NCBI GenBank assembly: GCA_017744855.1
Contig: JAGIAK010000001.1
Location: forward strand, 1 to 64,000
Reading direction: 5' to 3'
DNA length: 64,000 nt
Source: Microbacterium sp.
Lineage (GTDB): Bacteria; Actinomycetota; Actinomycetes; Actinomycetales; Microbacteriaceae
Position 1 is the stretch's first letter; the number at the start of each line of letters is the position of its first letter. The notes under the pieces are model-generated. The model ran no database searches and was not told the origin of the DNA. It saw nothing but the letters and a program-made list of their open reading frames with translations. Made by a program: the position numbers and the translations under genes. Below are positions 51,341 through 60,201 of the stretch, one piece after another.

Positions 51341-52291
51341 TCAGTGCGCGGCGCGGTACTCGCTGGGGGAGACGCCGAAGGCGGCCTTGAACGCGCGGCT
51401 GAAGTGCGCGGCGTCGACGAAGCCCCACCGGGCGGCGATGGCCGCCACCGGGCGGTCGGCGAGCATCGGGTCGAGCAGATCGCGTCGGCACTGCTCTAGG
51501 CGGCGCGTGCGGATCCACGTCGATACGGTCACGCCCTGCTCCTGGAACAGACCGTGCAGGTGGCGGGTGGAGATGAAGTGCGCGGAGGCGATGGACGCCG
51601 GCCCGAGATCGGTCGAGGCGAGGTTGCGGTCGATGTACGAGCGGATGCGCTGCACGAGCGCGCGGTGCGGATCGGCCGACACCTCGTCGAGCCCCAGTTC
51701 GCGCGTGAACACGGTGGAGACCAGATCGAGCGCGCTGTGCGCGAGGCGCGCCCCCGTCGTGCCGGCGAGCTGGTCGAGGTTGCCCGCGAGCTGGGTGAGG
51801 TAGGGCACGACCATGCCGCCCAGACCCTCTTGACCCGAGATGCGCACGGCCGTCAGCTGGCCGACCATGTCGGGCGGCAGGCTGATGAGATGCTTCGGGA
51901 ACATCACGACCATGGTGCGGAAGTCCTCGTCGAAGACCAGGGAGTACGGGCGGTCGGTGTCGTAGACGGCGAGGTCGCCCGGACGCAGCACGGCCTCGCG
52001 GTCGTCCTGGATGAGCAGGCCGGTGCCGGCGAGCATGAGGCTGAGCTTGAAGTACGAGCGGTCGCTCCTGGCGATGAGCTCCGGCGTGCGCTCGACGACG
52101 TGCGAGGTGGCGCGGAGATCCGTGACGTGCACCTCGTCGACGGAGGCGCCCCGGATCATCCCCCGGAAGCGATCGGCCCCCTGGCTGGACACCTGGAGCG
52201 GCACGAAGGACTCCGAGACCGCGGCGCGGAACTCGCTGATGTTGCGCGCGACCAGGGTCGACACCGATTCGGCAGTGGCTGCACCGTTCAT
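51341..52291 (-). CDS. AraC-family regulator with FeaR/cupin_6-like sensor domain
   Basis: A 316-residue regulator. The N-terminal ~190 residues are an AraC_binding_2 (FeaR-like) domain with FKLSLMLAGTGLLIQDDREAVL and LRPGDLAVYDTDRPY. The C-terminal double helix-turn-helix ends in GFVDAAHFSRAFKAAFGVSP. FeaR activates tynA and feaB for phenylethylamine use in E. coli. The neighbouring MoaF/NTF2/Liv operon on the same strand is the likely target. Start ATG 52291 is preceded by AGGTGAT. Confidence 0.85.
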   Translation of the reverse strand: MNGAATAESVSTLVARNISEFRAAVSESFVPLQVSSQGADRFRGMIRGASVDEVHVTDLRATSHVVERTPELIARSDRSYFKLSLMLAGTGLLIQDDREAVLRPGDLAVYDTDRPYSLVFDEDFRTMVVMFPKHLISLPPDMVGQLTAVRISGQEGLGGMVVPYLTQLAGNLDQLAGTTGARLAHSALDLVSTVFTRELGLDEVSADPHRALVQRIRSYIDRNLASTDLGPASIASAHFISTRHLHGLFQEQGVTVSTWIRTRRLEQCRRDLLDPMLADRPVAAIAARWGFVDAAHFSRAFKAAFGVSPSEYRAAH

Positions 52292-52314
52292 GGATGATCA
52301 CCTCGGGCTGGTGG

Positions 52315-52326
52315 AACGACGTCGTT
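52315..52326. promoter_or_regulatory. Perfect 12-bp palindrome in the AraC promoter
   Basis: AACGACGTCGTT lies 24 bp before the AraC start, directly next to TATACA on the minus strand, a good -10 candidate. The position fits an auto-regulatory site. Confidence 0.4.
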
Positions 52327-52394
52327 GTATACGATCCGTGGGCCGATGCTATCACCCGTCGTCGCCGCGCGTCACGGCTTCTAGGATGTGACGG

Positions 52395-53555
52395 GTGAGG
52401 ACGAGCATGAGAGCGATCGGCGCACGGATCCTGCAGGTGCTGCGTCAGCTGCGCGGGCCGGACACCTCAGACGCCGTCTTCGAGGCCACGGCGCTCCTCG
52501 TCGGCGCCGGCTTCTTCGTCGTCGGTTTCGCGATCGCGTTCCCGGTGTTCTTCGGTCACGAGCTGGCGATCAGCGGCGCAGGCTCGATCGGCACCTTCGC
52601 CGCCTACGGGGGAGCGCTCACCGCCGTGCTCGCTTTCGTGCTCGGCCGGCTGCTCGTGCGCCCCCAGGAGGTGCGGCCGGAGCAGGTGCGCGACGGGTTC
52701 AGCGTGCCGGGCGACCGCCTGCGCTGGTACGACCTCGCCGCCATCGCCTTCGCGCACGCGGCGATCGCCTTCCTCGGCTGGATCGGCATCGCCGAGCTGC
52801 TCGAGCGCAGCTTCATCGGCGCCCCGGTCTTCGCCTTCCCCGGCGCCATCCTCGTCAGCGTCGCCTTCGCACTGACCGCGTACGTGAGCTTCCTCACCGC
52901 GGTGGCGCTCACGCCGATGGTCCTCTCGCTCGTGCTCGCGGTGTTCCTCGTCGTCGGAGCGTTCGCCGCCATGCTGGCATCCAGTGACCCGGACTGGTGG
53001 CGACTCAACCTCTCGGCCCTCGGCATGAGCACCAATCACGCGTCCGTCGCCTTCAACGTCACGCTCATCATCGCGGGCATCATGATCACCACGATCTCCC
53101 GTTACGCCACCGCGGGCCTTCCCGTCGACGACGACAAGGCGCGACGCGGACGGTTCATCGTGCGCGGCGGGCTGATCCTCATGGGCGTCTTCCTCGCCTG
53201 CGTCGGCATCTTCCCCGTCGACGAGTTCTTCCTGGTGCACAACACGGTCGCCACCGGCATGGCGGTCGTGTTCGCGGTGGTCGTCGTGGGGCTGCCGTGG
53301 TTCCTGCCGTCGATCCCTCGGGTGTTCGTGCTGTTCGGCTGGATCTACGTGCTCGTCATCGCGATGCTCGGCGCCTTCTTCGCGGTCGGGTACTACAACC
53401 TCACGGCCGTCGAGCTGATCGCCGCCGTGCTCATCTTCAGCTGGATCATCGTCTTCCTGCGCACGGCGGGCTCGGTCGTCCCCCATCCGGAGGCGGCCGC
53501 CGTCGACGCAGACCCCGCGGCATCCGTGAGAGCGGAGCGCGCGGGGTCTGCGTGA
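52395..53555 (+). CDS. Polytopic membrane protein, DUF998-like
   Basis: A 386-residue protein with about ten hydrophobic segments and short loops. The middle contains LNLSALGMSTNHASVAFN followed by a membrane span, which resembles the DUF998 pattern. No catalytic or transport motif is recognisable. The N-terminus (MRTSMRAIGARIL...) is basic and cytoplasmic. GTG start at 52395. It ends 6 bp before the convergent MFS gene. The function is unknown. Confidence 0.6.
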   Translation: MRTSMRAIGARILQVLRQLRGPDTSDAVFEATALLVGAGFFVVGFAIAFPVFFGHELAISGAGSIGTFAAYGGALTAVLAFVLGRLLVRPQEVRPEQVRDGFSVPGDRLRWYDLAAIAFAHAAIAFLGWIGIAELLERSFIGAPVFAFPGAILVSVAFALTAYVSFLTAVALTPMVLSLVLAVFLVVGAFAAMLASSDPDWWRLNLSALGMSTNHASVAFNVTLIIAGIMITTISRYATAGLPVDDDKARRGRFIVRGGLILMGVFLACVGIFPVDEFFLVHNTVATGMAVVFAVVVVGLPWFLPSIPRVFVLFGWIYVLVIAMLGAFFAVGYYNLTAVELIAAVLIFSWIIVFLRTAGSVVPHPEAAAVDADPAASVRAERAGSA

Positions 53556-53561
53556 GTGCGG

Positions 53562-54962
53562 TCAGCAGCGCGGAGCGCGCAGCAGCGTGATACCGGCGAC
53601 GAGGCCGACCGCGGCGATGGCCGCCGCACCCACGAACGCCGCGCTGTAGCCCTCGGCGTCTCCGGCGGCCGCGCTCACCGATGCGCTGAGCGCCGACAGC
53701 GCGGCGAGCCCGACCGCCGAGCCGATCTGGTAGCTCGTGTTGACGAGACCGGATGCCACGCCGGCATCGGCGGGCGGTGCGCTGGCGATCGCAGTGCTCA
53801 GCGAGGGCACGAACGCCAGCGACATGCCGGCCGCGGCGACGAGCGATGCGGGCAGCACGTCCGCGGCGTACACGCCGTCGGCCGGTGCGAGGGCGAGCCA
53901 GGCGATGCCGACGCCGAGCAGCGCGAAGCCGCCAGTGACCATCGCCCTGGTGCCCCAGCGTGCGGCGAGGCGCGGGGCGACCAGGGTCATGCCGAGCACG
54001 ATCACCGCTGTCATCGGCACCAGCGCGGCGCCGGCGGCGAAGGCCGATGCCCCGAGGACCTTCTGCAGGTAGAGGTTGAGGAAGAACCACATCGGGATCC
54101 ACGCGGCTCCGAGCAGCAGCTGCGCGATGTTCGCGCCGCCCAGCAGCGGCAGCCGCAGCATCCCCAGACGCAGCAGCGGCTCGGATGCCTTCGCCTGTCG
54201 GACGAGGAAGGCGACGAGCAGCAGGATGCCGACGACGAGCGCTCCCAGCGTCTCCAGACTCGTCCAGCCGGCCTCGGGGGCGCGGACGATGCCGAACACG
54301 GTCAGTGCGAGGCCCGCGGTGCCGGTCACGGCGCCGACGACGTCGACCCGCCCCGGTGCGCGGGTGCCGCGGGGGAAGGCGAGGGGTGTGAGGGCGAGGA
54401 TCGCGACGGCGATCGGCACCGTGACGTAGAACACCCACGGCCAGCCGAGGTACTCGGTGAGGACGCCGCCGAGGAAGACGCCGGCCGTACCGCCGATGGG
54501 GGCTGCGGCGCCGTAGACCGCGAAGGCGCGAGGCAGCTGCGGGGTGCCGCCGAACAGCGTCATCAGCAGTGCGAGCGCCGCCGGGGCGATGAGTGCGGCT
54601 CCCGCCCCCTGCACCGCACGGGAGGCGATCTCGACCCACGGCGACGTCGCGAGCCCAGCGCCCACCGAGCCGAGCAGCAGCACGATCCAGCCGGCGGTGA
54701 AGACGCGGCGGGCGCCGAACAGGTCGGCGAGACGCCCGCCGAGCAGCAGCAGGCCGCCGAAGGCGATCACGTAGGCGTTGAACACCCAGGACAGGCCGTC
54801 GGCGGTGAAGCCGACGTCCCTGGCGATGTCGCTGAGGGCGACGCCGATGATCGACGTGTCCATGATGACGATGAACTGGGCGGCGGCGATGAGCGTCAAG
54901 CCCAGCCCTCGGTGCGGGGTGCGGGGGAGCGCTGCGGCTCCCGCGCTCGTGGTCGTGGACAC
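53562..54962 (-). CDS. MFS drug-exporter-type transporter (DHA2 / EmrB-QacA-like)
   Basis: A 466-residue major facilitator with 12-14 membrane segments. The N-terminal motif TSIIGVALSDIARDVG and the loop motif GGRLADLFGARRVF (MFS motif A) are characteristic of proton-driven multidrug exporters. The GTG start at 54962 follows GGAAGG. A perfect AATACCCCC-T-GGGGGTATT palindrome lies 58-76 bp upstream, which suggests control by a CsoR-type repressor. No such repressor is encoded in the window. Confidence 0.87.
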   Translation of the reverse strand: MSTTTSAGAAALPRTPHRGLGLTLIAAAQFIVIMDTSIIGVALSDIARDVGFTADGLSWVFNAYVIAFGGLLLLGGRLADLFGARRVFTAGWIVLLLGSVGAGLATSPWVEIASRAVQGAGAALIAPAALALLMTLFGGTPQLPRAFAVYGAAAPIGGTAGVFLGGVLTEYLGWPWVFYVTVPIAVAILALTPLAFPRGTRAPGRVDVVGAVTGTAGLALTVFGIVRAPEAGWTSLETLGALVVGILLLVAFLVRQAKASEPLLRLGMLRLPLLGGANIAQLLLGAAWIPMWFFLNLYLQKVLGASAFAAGAALVPMTAVIVLGMTLVAPRLAARWGTRAMVTGGFALLGVGIAWLALAPADGVYAADVLPASLVAAAGMSLAFVPSLSTAIASAPPADAGVASGLVNTSYQIGSAVGLAALSALSASVSAAAGDAEGYSAAFVGAAAIAAVGLVAGITLLRAPRC

Positions 54963-55019
54963 GGGGGATCCTTCCGATGGGGACGCCGTCGGTCGGCATC
55001 CGTTCGAAGGAGAGAAGTT

Positions 55020-55038
55020 AATACCCCCTGGGGGTATT
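55020..55038. promoter_or_regulatory. CsoR/CstR/RcnR-type operator palindrome before the MFS exporter
   Basis: AATACCCCC-T-GGGGGTATT is a perfect 19-bp palindrome. The form TACCCCC...GGGGGTA is typical of operators of the CsoR family (copper, persulfide, formaldehyde or nickel sensing). On the minus strand it overlaps TATTAA, a likely -10, 58-76 bp before the MFS start. Confidence 0.7.
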
Positions 55039-55062
55039 CCCGAATGTGTGTAAAAAGGCTGA

Positions 55063-55090
55063 TCCCGGGGTGCGCCGCGGCACCCCGGGA
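55063..55090 (-). terminator. 11-bp hairpin terminator of the sugar ABC operon
   Basis: TCCCGGGGTGC (55063-55073) pairs perfectly with GCACCCCGGGA (55080-55090), loop GCCGCG, 8 bp beyond the last permease gene on the minus strand. Confidence 0.75.
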
Positions 55091-55097
55091 GGGGCGT

Positions 55098-56012
55098 TCA
55101 GCCCTTCACGCCGCTCGCCGCGATACCCGCGACGAACACGCGCTGCGTGACCAGGAACACCAGCAGCGTCGGCAACGACGCGATGACGGCTCCCGCCAGC
55201 ACGACGTTCTGGTACTCGAAGCTCATCGTGTACGACATGAGCCGGTTCAGCGTCAGCACCACCGGGTAGAGAGCCTCAGAACGGAGGATCGACAGCGGCC
55301 AGATGAAGTTGTTCCAGGCGTAGACGAACATGAACACCGCGAGCGTCACGATCGCCGGCTTGAGCAGCGGCACGACGAACTGCCAGACGATGCGGAACTC
55401 TCCAGCGCCGTCCATGCGCGCCGCCTCGATCAGCTCGTCGGGGATGTCGCGTATGAACTGCCGCATCAGGAAGATCCCGAACGCGTTGGCGAGCCACGGC
55501 AGCATGACCCCGAGATAGGTGTCCGAGAGCCCCATGCTGTTGACGAGGTAGTACAGCGGTACAAGGGTGACGATCGGCGGGAGGAACATCGTGGCGACGA
55601 TCGCCCAGAACAGCAGGTCGCGCCCCTTGAAGGTGTGCTTCGCGAACACGTACCCGGCCAGGATGCTGGTGGCCAGCACGCTGATCGTCGACCCGCCGGC
55701 GATGATGACGCTGTTCATCATCGACTGCAGGAACGGCACGGCGGTGAGGGCCGTCGCGGCCTGGTCGAGCGTCGGGTTCGTCGGGAACCAGGTCGGCGGG
55801 ATCTGCGAGAACTCCGCAGGTGACTTCAGCGCCGAGATCACCAGCCAGTACAGCGGGAACAGCGGCAGGAGGGCGACGACCGCGAGCAGCACGTACAGCA
55901 CGGCCGTGGAGACGCGCCGTCGCAGCGGCATCCGTCGTGGCGGGATGGACGCCTGGGGCGTCCGAGTCGCCGACGGTGCGGGGGCCGCGGGGGTCGCGGT
56001 GGTGAGCGTCAT
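55098..56012 (-). CDS. Carbohydrate ABC transporter permease (MalG-like)
   Basis: A 304-residue permease with six membrane segments. The EAA motif is visible as IPDELIEAARMDGAGEFRIVW. The N-terminal ~35 residues are Pro/Ala/Thr-rich and cytoplasmic. It pairs with the MalF-like permease, whose stop overlaps this ATG by 4 bp. The importer has no ATPase gene here; a shared MsiK-type ATPase encoded elsewhere would be needed. Genes nearby suggest an amino-sugar substrate. Confidence 0.9.
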   Translation of the reverse strand: MTLTTATPAAPAPSATRTPQASIPPRRMPLRRRVSTAVLYVLLAVVALLPLFPLYWLVISALKSPAEFSQIPPTWFPTNPTLDQAATALTAVPFLQSMMNSVIIAGGSTISVLATSILAGYVFAKHTFKGRDLLFWAIVATMFLPPIVTLVPLYYLVNSMGLSDTYLGVMLPWLANAFGIFLMRQFIRDIPDELIEAARMDGAGEFRIVWQFVVPLLKPAIVTLAVFMFVYAWNNFIWPLSILRSEALYPVVLTLNRLMSYTMSFEYQNVVLAGAVIASLPTLLVFLVTQRVFVAGIAASGVKG

Positions 56013-56941
56013 CGCGTGCGTCCCTTCATGACGATTCCGAGGACCCCGCCCACGGCGATGATCATCAGGAAGAGCGAGACGGCGAGCGCCGAGGACTCCC
56101 CGGCCATGCCGTACTGGAACGCCGTGCGCTGGATCTCGAACGACACCATGTTCGTCGAGTTCGCCGGACCTCCCTGTGTCAGCAGGTAGATCGGGTCGAA
56201 GACCTGGATCGAGTTGATGAAGGTCATCAGGATCACGAACACGAGAGACGGCCGCAGCAGCGGGATCGTGATCGACCAGGTCTGGCGCACGATACCGGCG
56301 CCGTCGATGCGGGCGGCCTCGTAGAGGTCCTCTGAGATCTGCGTGAGTCCGGCGATGAGCAGGATGACGTAGTAGCCCAGCATCTGCCACACGTTGAAGA
56401 TCACCAGCGACACGAGCGCCCACTGCGGGTCGCTGAGCCATCCGGGCGGGTCGATGCCGAGCGCGGCGACCATCGTGCTGAGCGGACCGTAGCCCGGGGC
56501 GTAGATGTTGCTCCAGATGATCACGATCGCGATCGTCGGGATCACATAGGTCGCGAACAGGAGCACGCGCACGACGCCTTTGCCCTTGAGGCGGGGGAAG
56601 AACAACAGGAGGGCGATGAGCAGTGCGATCGGCACGGTGATCACTATCGACAACACCACGTACAGGGCCGTGTTGCCGAGTGCCTGCACCCGGGTGGCGT
56701 CGGCGAAGAGGCCGGAGTAATTGTCCAGGCCCACCCACGTCATGTCGGTGATCGGGGTGAACATCGACCAGCGGTGCAGGCTGATCCACACGGTCATCAG
56801 GGTCGGGATGAGGGTGAAGACGCCGATGATGATCAGGGCGGGGCTGAGAAACAGCGCCGACCAGCCTCTGGTCGAGGCGATGCTTCGGCGCTTCGGGCCG
56901 CGGAGGGAGGGCGCCGCGGCTGCGCGTTCGAGGGTCGTCAA
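56009..56941 (-). CDS. Carbohydrate ABC transporter permease (MalF-like)
   Basis: A 310-residue permease with six membrane segments. The EAA loop is EDLYEAARIDGAGIVRQTW. The start is TTG at 56941, chosen because AAAGG lies 7 bp upstream and no ATG is near; the frame is open further upstream but lies in the binding-protein gene. It is 55 bp after the binding protein and overlaps the MalG-like gene. Confidence 0.88.
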   Translation of the reverse strand: MTTLERAAAAPSLRGPKRRSIASTRGWSALFLSPALIIIGVFTLIPTLMTVWISLHRWSMFTPITDMTWVGLDNYSGLFADATRVQALGNTALYVVLSIVITVPIALLIALLLFFPRLKGKGVVRVLLFATYVIPTIAIVIIWSNIYAPGYGPLSTMVAALGIDPPGWLSDPQWALVSLVIFNVWQMLGYYVILLIAGLTQISEDLYEAARIDGAGIVRQTWSITIPLLRPSLVFVILMTFINSIQVFDPIYLLTQGGPANSTNMVSFEIQRTAFQYGMAGESSALAVSLFLMIIAVGGVLGIVMKGRTR

Positions 56942-56996
56942 GACAAGCCTTTCGAGAAGGTGGCGGGGAGACGCGTCGCGCCTCCCCGCCGGGGTG

Positions 56997-58313
56997 TCAC
57001 TGAGCGGACTTGAGTGCGGCGTCGACGTCGCGTGCCGCGTTCTCCATCGCCGTCTTCGCGTCGACCTGACCGTTGATGAGCGCCTCGAGCTGGCGCTGCA
57101 GCGCGTCGGTCGCCGCGGGTCCGCCGAGCACGGTCGGGAACGGGGTCGCATCCTGGAGTGCCGTGACGTACGACGAGAGGAACGGGGTCTCCAGCTGCGC
57201 CGCATGCGCCTCGAGGTCAGATGCCCGGGTGGGCAGGATGCCCATCGACAGCAGGATGTCCGCCATCGCGGACGACCCGCTCTCACCGGAGTCCGGACCG
57301 TTGAGGTAGCTGAGGAACTCCCAGGCCGCCTTCTGGCGGGCGACGGACGCCTTGCCGTTGACCATCGTCATCCACGAGTACGAGATCGACGAGGACTTGT
57401 CTCCGCTCGGTCCCACGGGGATCGGCGCGGTGGCGACCTCGTCGAAGCCGTCGCCCATGCCGTCGCGCAGTGCGCTCTCCCACCAGTTGGCCATGATGAT
57501 CATGCCGGTCTGGCCGTTGACGAACGAGTCGAGGTAGGGGCCGGTGGTGTTCGCGTTGGCCGTCGACTTGCGCGGGTCGGTCGACTTATCGGCGATGAGC
57601 TTCGCGTACAGCTCCGCCGTCTCGATCGCCTCGGGGCTGGTCAGCTCCGACGCCGTGCCGTCCTCGTTCAGGAACGAGCCGCCGTTGGACGCGAGCAGCG
57701 AGAGGAACGGGTGCACGACACCCGAGTTCCAGCCCGTGATCACGCCGAGGCCCTGCTGGTCACCGGTCGTGAGTGCCTTCGCATCCTTCACCAGGGCGTC
57801 CCAGTCGGCCGGCGGTTCGGAGATGCCCGCGGCGTCGAACAGCGCCTTGTTGTAGTTGAGCTGGTAGAGATCGATCTCGTTCGGGATCCCGTAGACCTTG
57901 CCGCCGTTGCTCGCGGCCGCGGCGACGCCAGCCGGCCAGTTCGCCGTGACGTCGTCGGCCACGTCGGACGGGGCGGCGGCGGCGAGCCCGTCGCGGACGA
58001 GTTCGGGCAGCCACGCGTCGTAGATGCCGACGATCGCGGGGCCGTCGGCCGAGGCGCCCTGAGTGCGCAGCGTCGAGAGCAGGTTGCCGAACGGCACCGC
58101 CTGCACCTTGACGGTGATGTCGGGGTGGTCCGCCGTGAATGCCTTGCCTGCATCCTCCAGCATCTTGACCTGATCGGGGCCCCAGTGGGTGAGGAAGGTG
58201 AGCTCCTGGGCGCCACCGGCGTCGCCGGATCCGCCGGTCGAACCGGTGCAGCCGGCGAGGGACAGCGTCGTCGCGAGTCCCAGTGCGGTGACCGCGAGAA
58301 GTGATTTCTTCAT
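56997..58313 (-). CDS. Extracellular carbohydrate-binding lipoprotein (SBP_bac_1)
   Basis: A 438-residue sugar-binding protein. The signal peptide has lipobox LAGC (cysteine 22), followed by a Gly/Ser-rich linker and the fold core LTFLTHWGPDQVKMLEDAG. It delivers a sugar to the MalF/MalG-like permeases. It lies 43 bp after the PIG-L gene. The amino-sugar guess comes from the neighbouring MurQ, kinase and PIG-L genes. Confidence 0.9.
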   Translation of the reverse strand: MKKSLLAVTALGLATTLSLAGCTGSTGGSGDAGGAQELTFLTHWGPDQVKMLEDAGKAFTADHPDITVKVQAVPFGNLLSTLRTQGASADGPAIVGIYDAWLPELVRDGLAAAAPSDVADDVTANWPAGVAAAASNGGKVYGIPNEIDLYQLNYNKALFDAAGISEPPADWDALVKDAKALTTGDQQGLGVITGWNSGVVHPFLSLLASNGGSFLNEDGTASELTSPEAIETAELYAKLIADKSTDPRKSTANANTTGPYLDSFVNGQTGMIIMANWWESALRDGMGDGFDEVATAPIPVGPSGDKSSSISYSWMTMVNGKASVARQKAAWEFLSYLNGPDSGESGSSAMADILLSMGILPTRASDLEAHAAQLETPFLSSYVTALQDATPFPTVLGGPAATDALQRQLEALINGQVDAKTAMENAARDVDAALKSAQ

Positions 58314-58356
58314 GGTTCCTTCGTTTCTGTGGGTGTGTGTCGGGTAGGGGTGAGGC

Positions 58357-59049
58357 TCACGGGCCGGCGAGGGCGAACTTCTCGGTGCCTGCGCTCTTGA
58401 ATGCGGCGGCGCGCTGCTCGCCGACCAGGCACCCCTTCACCTGCATGAGGGCGGAGTAGTAGTCGATGAAGCGGAAGCCGTACGTCTCGCCGCGGGCGAA
58501 GGCGTGCTCCTGGATGCCGGTGCGCCACAGTTCGTAGGCGGCATCGGGGATGCCGAAGAACGTGTCGGCCTCGAAGCCCTCCATGTCCTCCCAGTTCTCC
58601 GCGTGCAGGATCGTCGGCACCGAGAAGCGTTCCGCGTCGATCTCCTCGATCGGGATGGAGGCCAGGAACGCGCCGCGCAGCGCGGCCTGGGCCGCGCGCT
58701 CGTGATCGCGGTGCATCGAGTGCAGCCAGTGCGTGATGAGGATGTCGGGCCTGGCCTCGCGGATCACCTCGGCGATCTGCTCGGCCACAGCCTCGTCGTC
58801 GGGGAGGAACCCGTCGGAGTAGTCGAGCGTGATCAGCTCGGCCCCGATCGTGTCGGCGAAGAAGCGGGCCTCGCGGAGCTTCTGCCCCCGGTACTCGCTC
58901 GGTGCGATCGTGGGGTGGCCGCGCTCGCCGTAGGTGCAGTCGACGATGATGGCGCGCCCGCCTTCGAGCACGACCTTGGCGAGGGTGGGGCCGGCGGTCA
59001 GCTCCATGTCGCCGATGTGTCCGCCGACGGCGATGACGGTCTTAGGCAT
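58357..59049 (-). CDS. PIG-L-family protein with altered catalytic motif
   Basis: A 230-residue PIG-L / LmbE-type deacetylase fold. The N-terminal metal motif is GGHIGDME (H11, D14) where the family usually has AHPDDE. On a direct alignment, the general-base aspartate of MshB-type enzymes becomes Gly13. A second metal motif HSMHRDHERAA is kept. The substrate would be an N-acetylated sugar in keeping with the operon. The start at 59049 overlaps the upstream GNAT gene by 8 bp. Confidence 0.8.
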   Translation of the reverse strand: MPKTVIAVGGHIGDMELTAGPTLAKVVLEGGRAIIVDCTYGERGHPTIAPSEYRGQKLREARFFADTIGAELITLDYSDGFLPDDEAVAEQIAEVIREARPDILITHWLHSMHRDHERAAQAALRGAFLASIPIEEIDAERFSVPTILHAENWEDMEGFEADTFFGIPDAAYELWRTGIQEHAFARGETYGFRFIDYYSALMQVKGCLVGEQRAAAFKSAGTEKFALAGP

Positions 59050-60034
59050 TGCGGTGTGCTCCGATCTCTGCGCGAAGGATGTCGAAAGTGCGGGTCGCGG
59101 CGAATCCGGTCTTGGCGTAGAGGGCTGACGCCGTCGAGCCCTCATCGGCCCACAGGAACCACGCGCTGTGTGCGCCGAGAGCGGTCATCCGCTCCAGGGT
59201 GAGGTGCAGCAGCACCTTGCCGAGCCCGGTTCCACGGCTCTCCGGGAGCACGCCGAACGGGCCGAACCGCTCGATCACGGACTCGTAGGTACCGTGCATC
59301 GCCCAGCCGAGCACCTCGCCTGCCGGGTTCTTGGCGATGAGGATGCGCTCAAGCGGCATGCCGCCGAGCACGCCCTCGCGGATCGCACGCGCCCAATCGG
59401 AGTTGAACGATTCACCGGCGATGCGGATCAGGGGTACGAGGTCGTCGTCGCCAGGAGTGCCCAGGTGCCACCCCTCCGTGCGGAGCGTGTCGATGCGCTC
59501 ACGCACCTCGGTCGGCATCTCGTATCCGATCAGGGAGCGGTCCATGGCGCTCGGATGCTCGATACGCGTGAAGCCGAGCGAAGCGAGCAGGGCGGATGCG
59601 GCGGGGTAACGGTCGGCGTCGAGACCGGGGAGCACGTAGTTGGGGGTGTACGCCGAGAAGATCACCTCGGTTGCGCCGTGCGAGCGGAGCCATTCCATCG
59701 CGGAGTTCAGCAGGGTGCGACCGAGGCCGCGACGGCGGTGCTCGGGGACCACGAAGAAGAACGGGATCCATCCGGTGCCGGGCTGCAGGTCGTCGCCGTC
59801 GTGCGCGATGCGTCGGCGCACGGCGTACGCGGCTCCGACGATCTCGCCGCCATCTTCGGCGACGAACAGCCCGTCGGCGTCGAAGTTGCGATCGAGCAGC
59901 ACCAGATCACGCAGTCGTGCGGCGGTGATGCCGTCCTGTGGCGCGGATCGCGTCCAGGCGTCGGCGAGAGCGGCGCTCTCACCTGGGTGGAATGTGCGCA
60001 CCGTCGTGGTGCCGGCCTCGTGCTGCAACGTCAT
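59042..60034 (-). CDS. GNAT acetyltransferase with two GNAT domains
   Basis: A 330-residue protein with two tandem GNAT folds. The first carries the acetyl-CoA pattern VVPEHRRRGLGRTLLNSA, the second VLPESRGTGLGKVLLHLT. The second half is reminiscent of mycothiol synthase architecture, but the context is sugar use. It overlaps the PIG-L gene, so acetyl transfer and deacetylation may act on the same metabolite. The start at 60034 follows GAGAGGACG. Confidence 0.85.
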   Translation of the reverse strand: MTLQHEAGTTTVRTFHPGESAALADAWTRSAPQDGITAARLRDLVLLDRNFDADGLFVAEDGGEIVGAAYAVRRRIAHDGDDLQPGTGWIPFFFVVPEHRRRGLGRTLLNSAMEWLRSHGATEVIFSAYTPNYVLPGLDADRYPAASALLASLGFTRIEHPSAMDRSLIGYEMPTEVRERIDTLRTEGWHLGTPGDDDLVPLIRIAGESFNSDWARAIREGVLGGMPLERILIAKNPAGEVLGWAMHGTYESVIERFGPFGVLPESRGTGLGKVLLHLTLERMTALGAHSAWFLWADEGSTASALYAKTGFAATRTFDILRAEIGAHRNA

Positions 60035-60201
60035 CGTCCTCTCGCCGTCGGGTGACCCCAGTATGGCAAGAATGTTCATCGCTGTCGATAGGCGCGGAGA
60101 TGATTTACATCATTGAGATGCAATCGTGTTGCGTGGCCGGACGCGCAGGGGTTCGGAGGCCCGAGGTCGCGGGTGCGGGCGCGGGGCGCCGGCCGGGTGT
60201 C

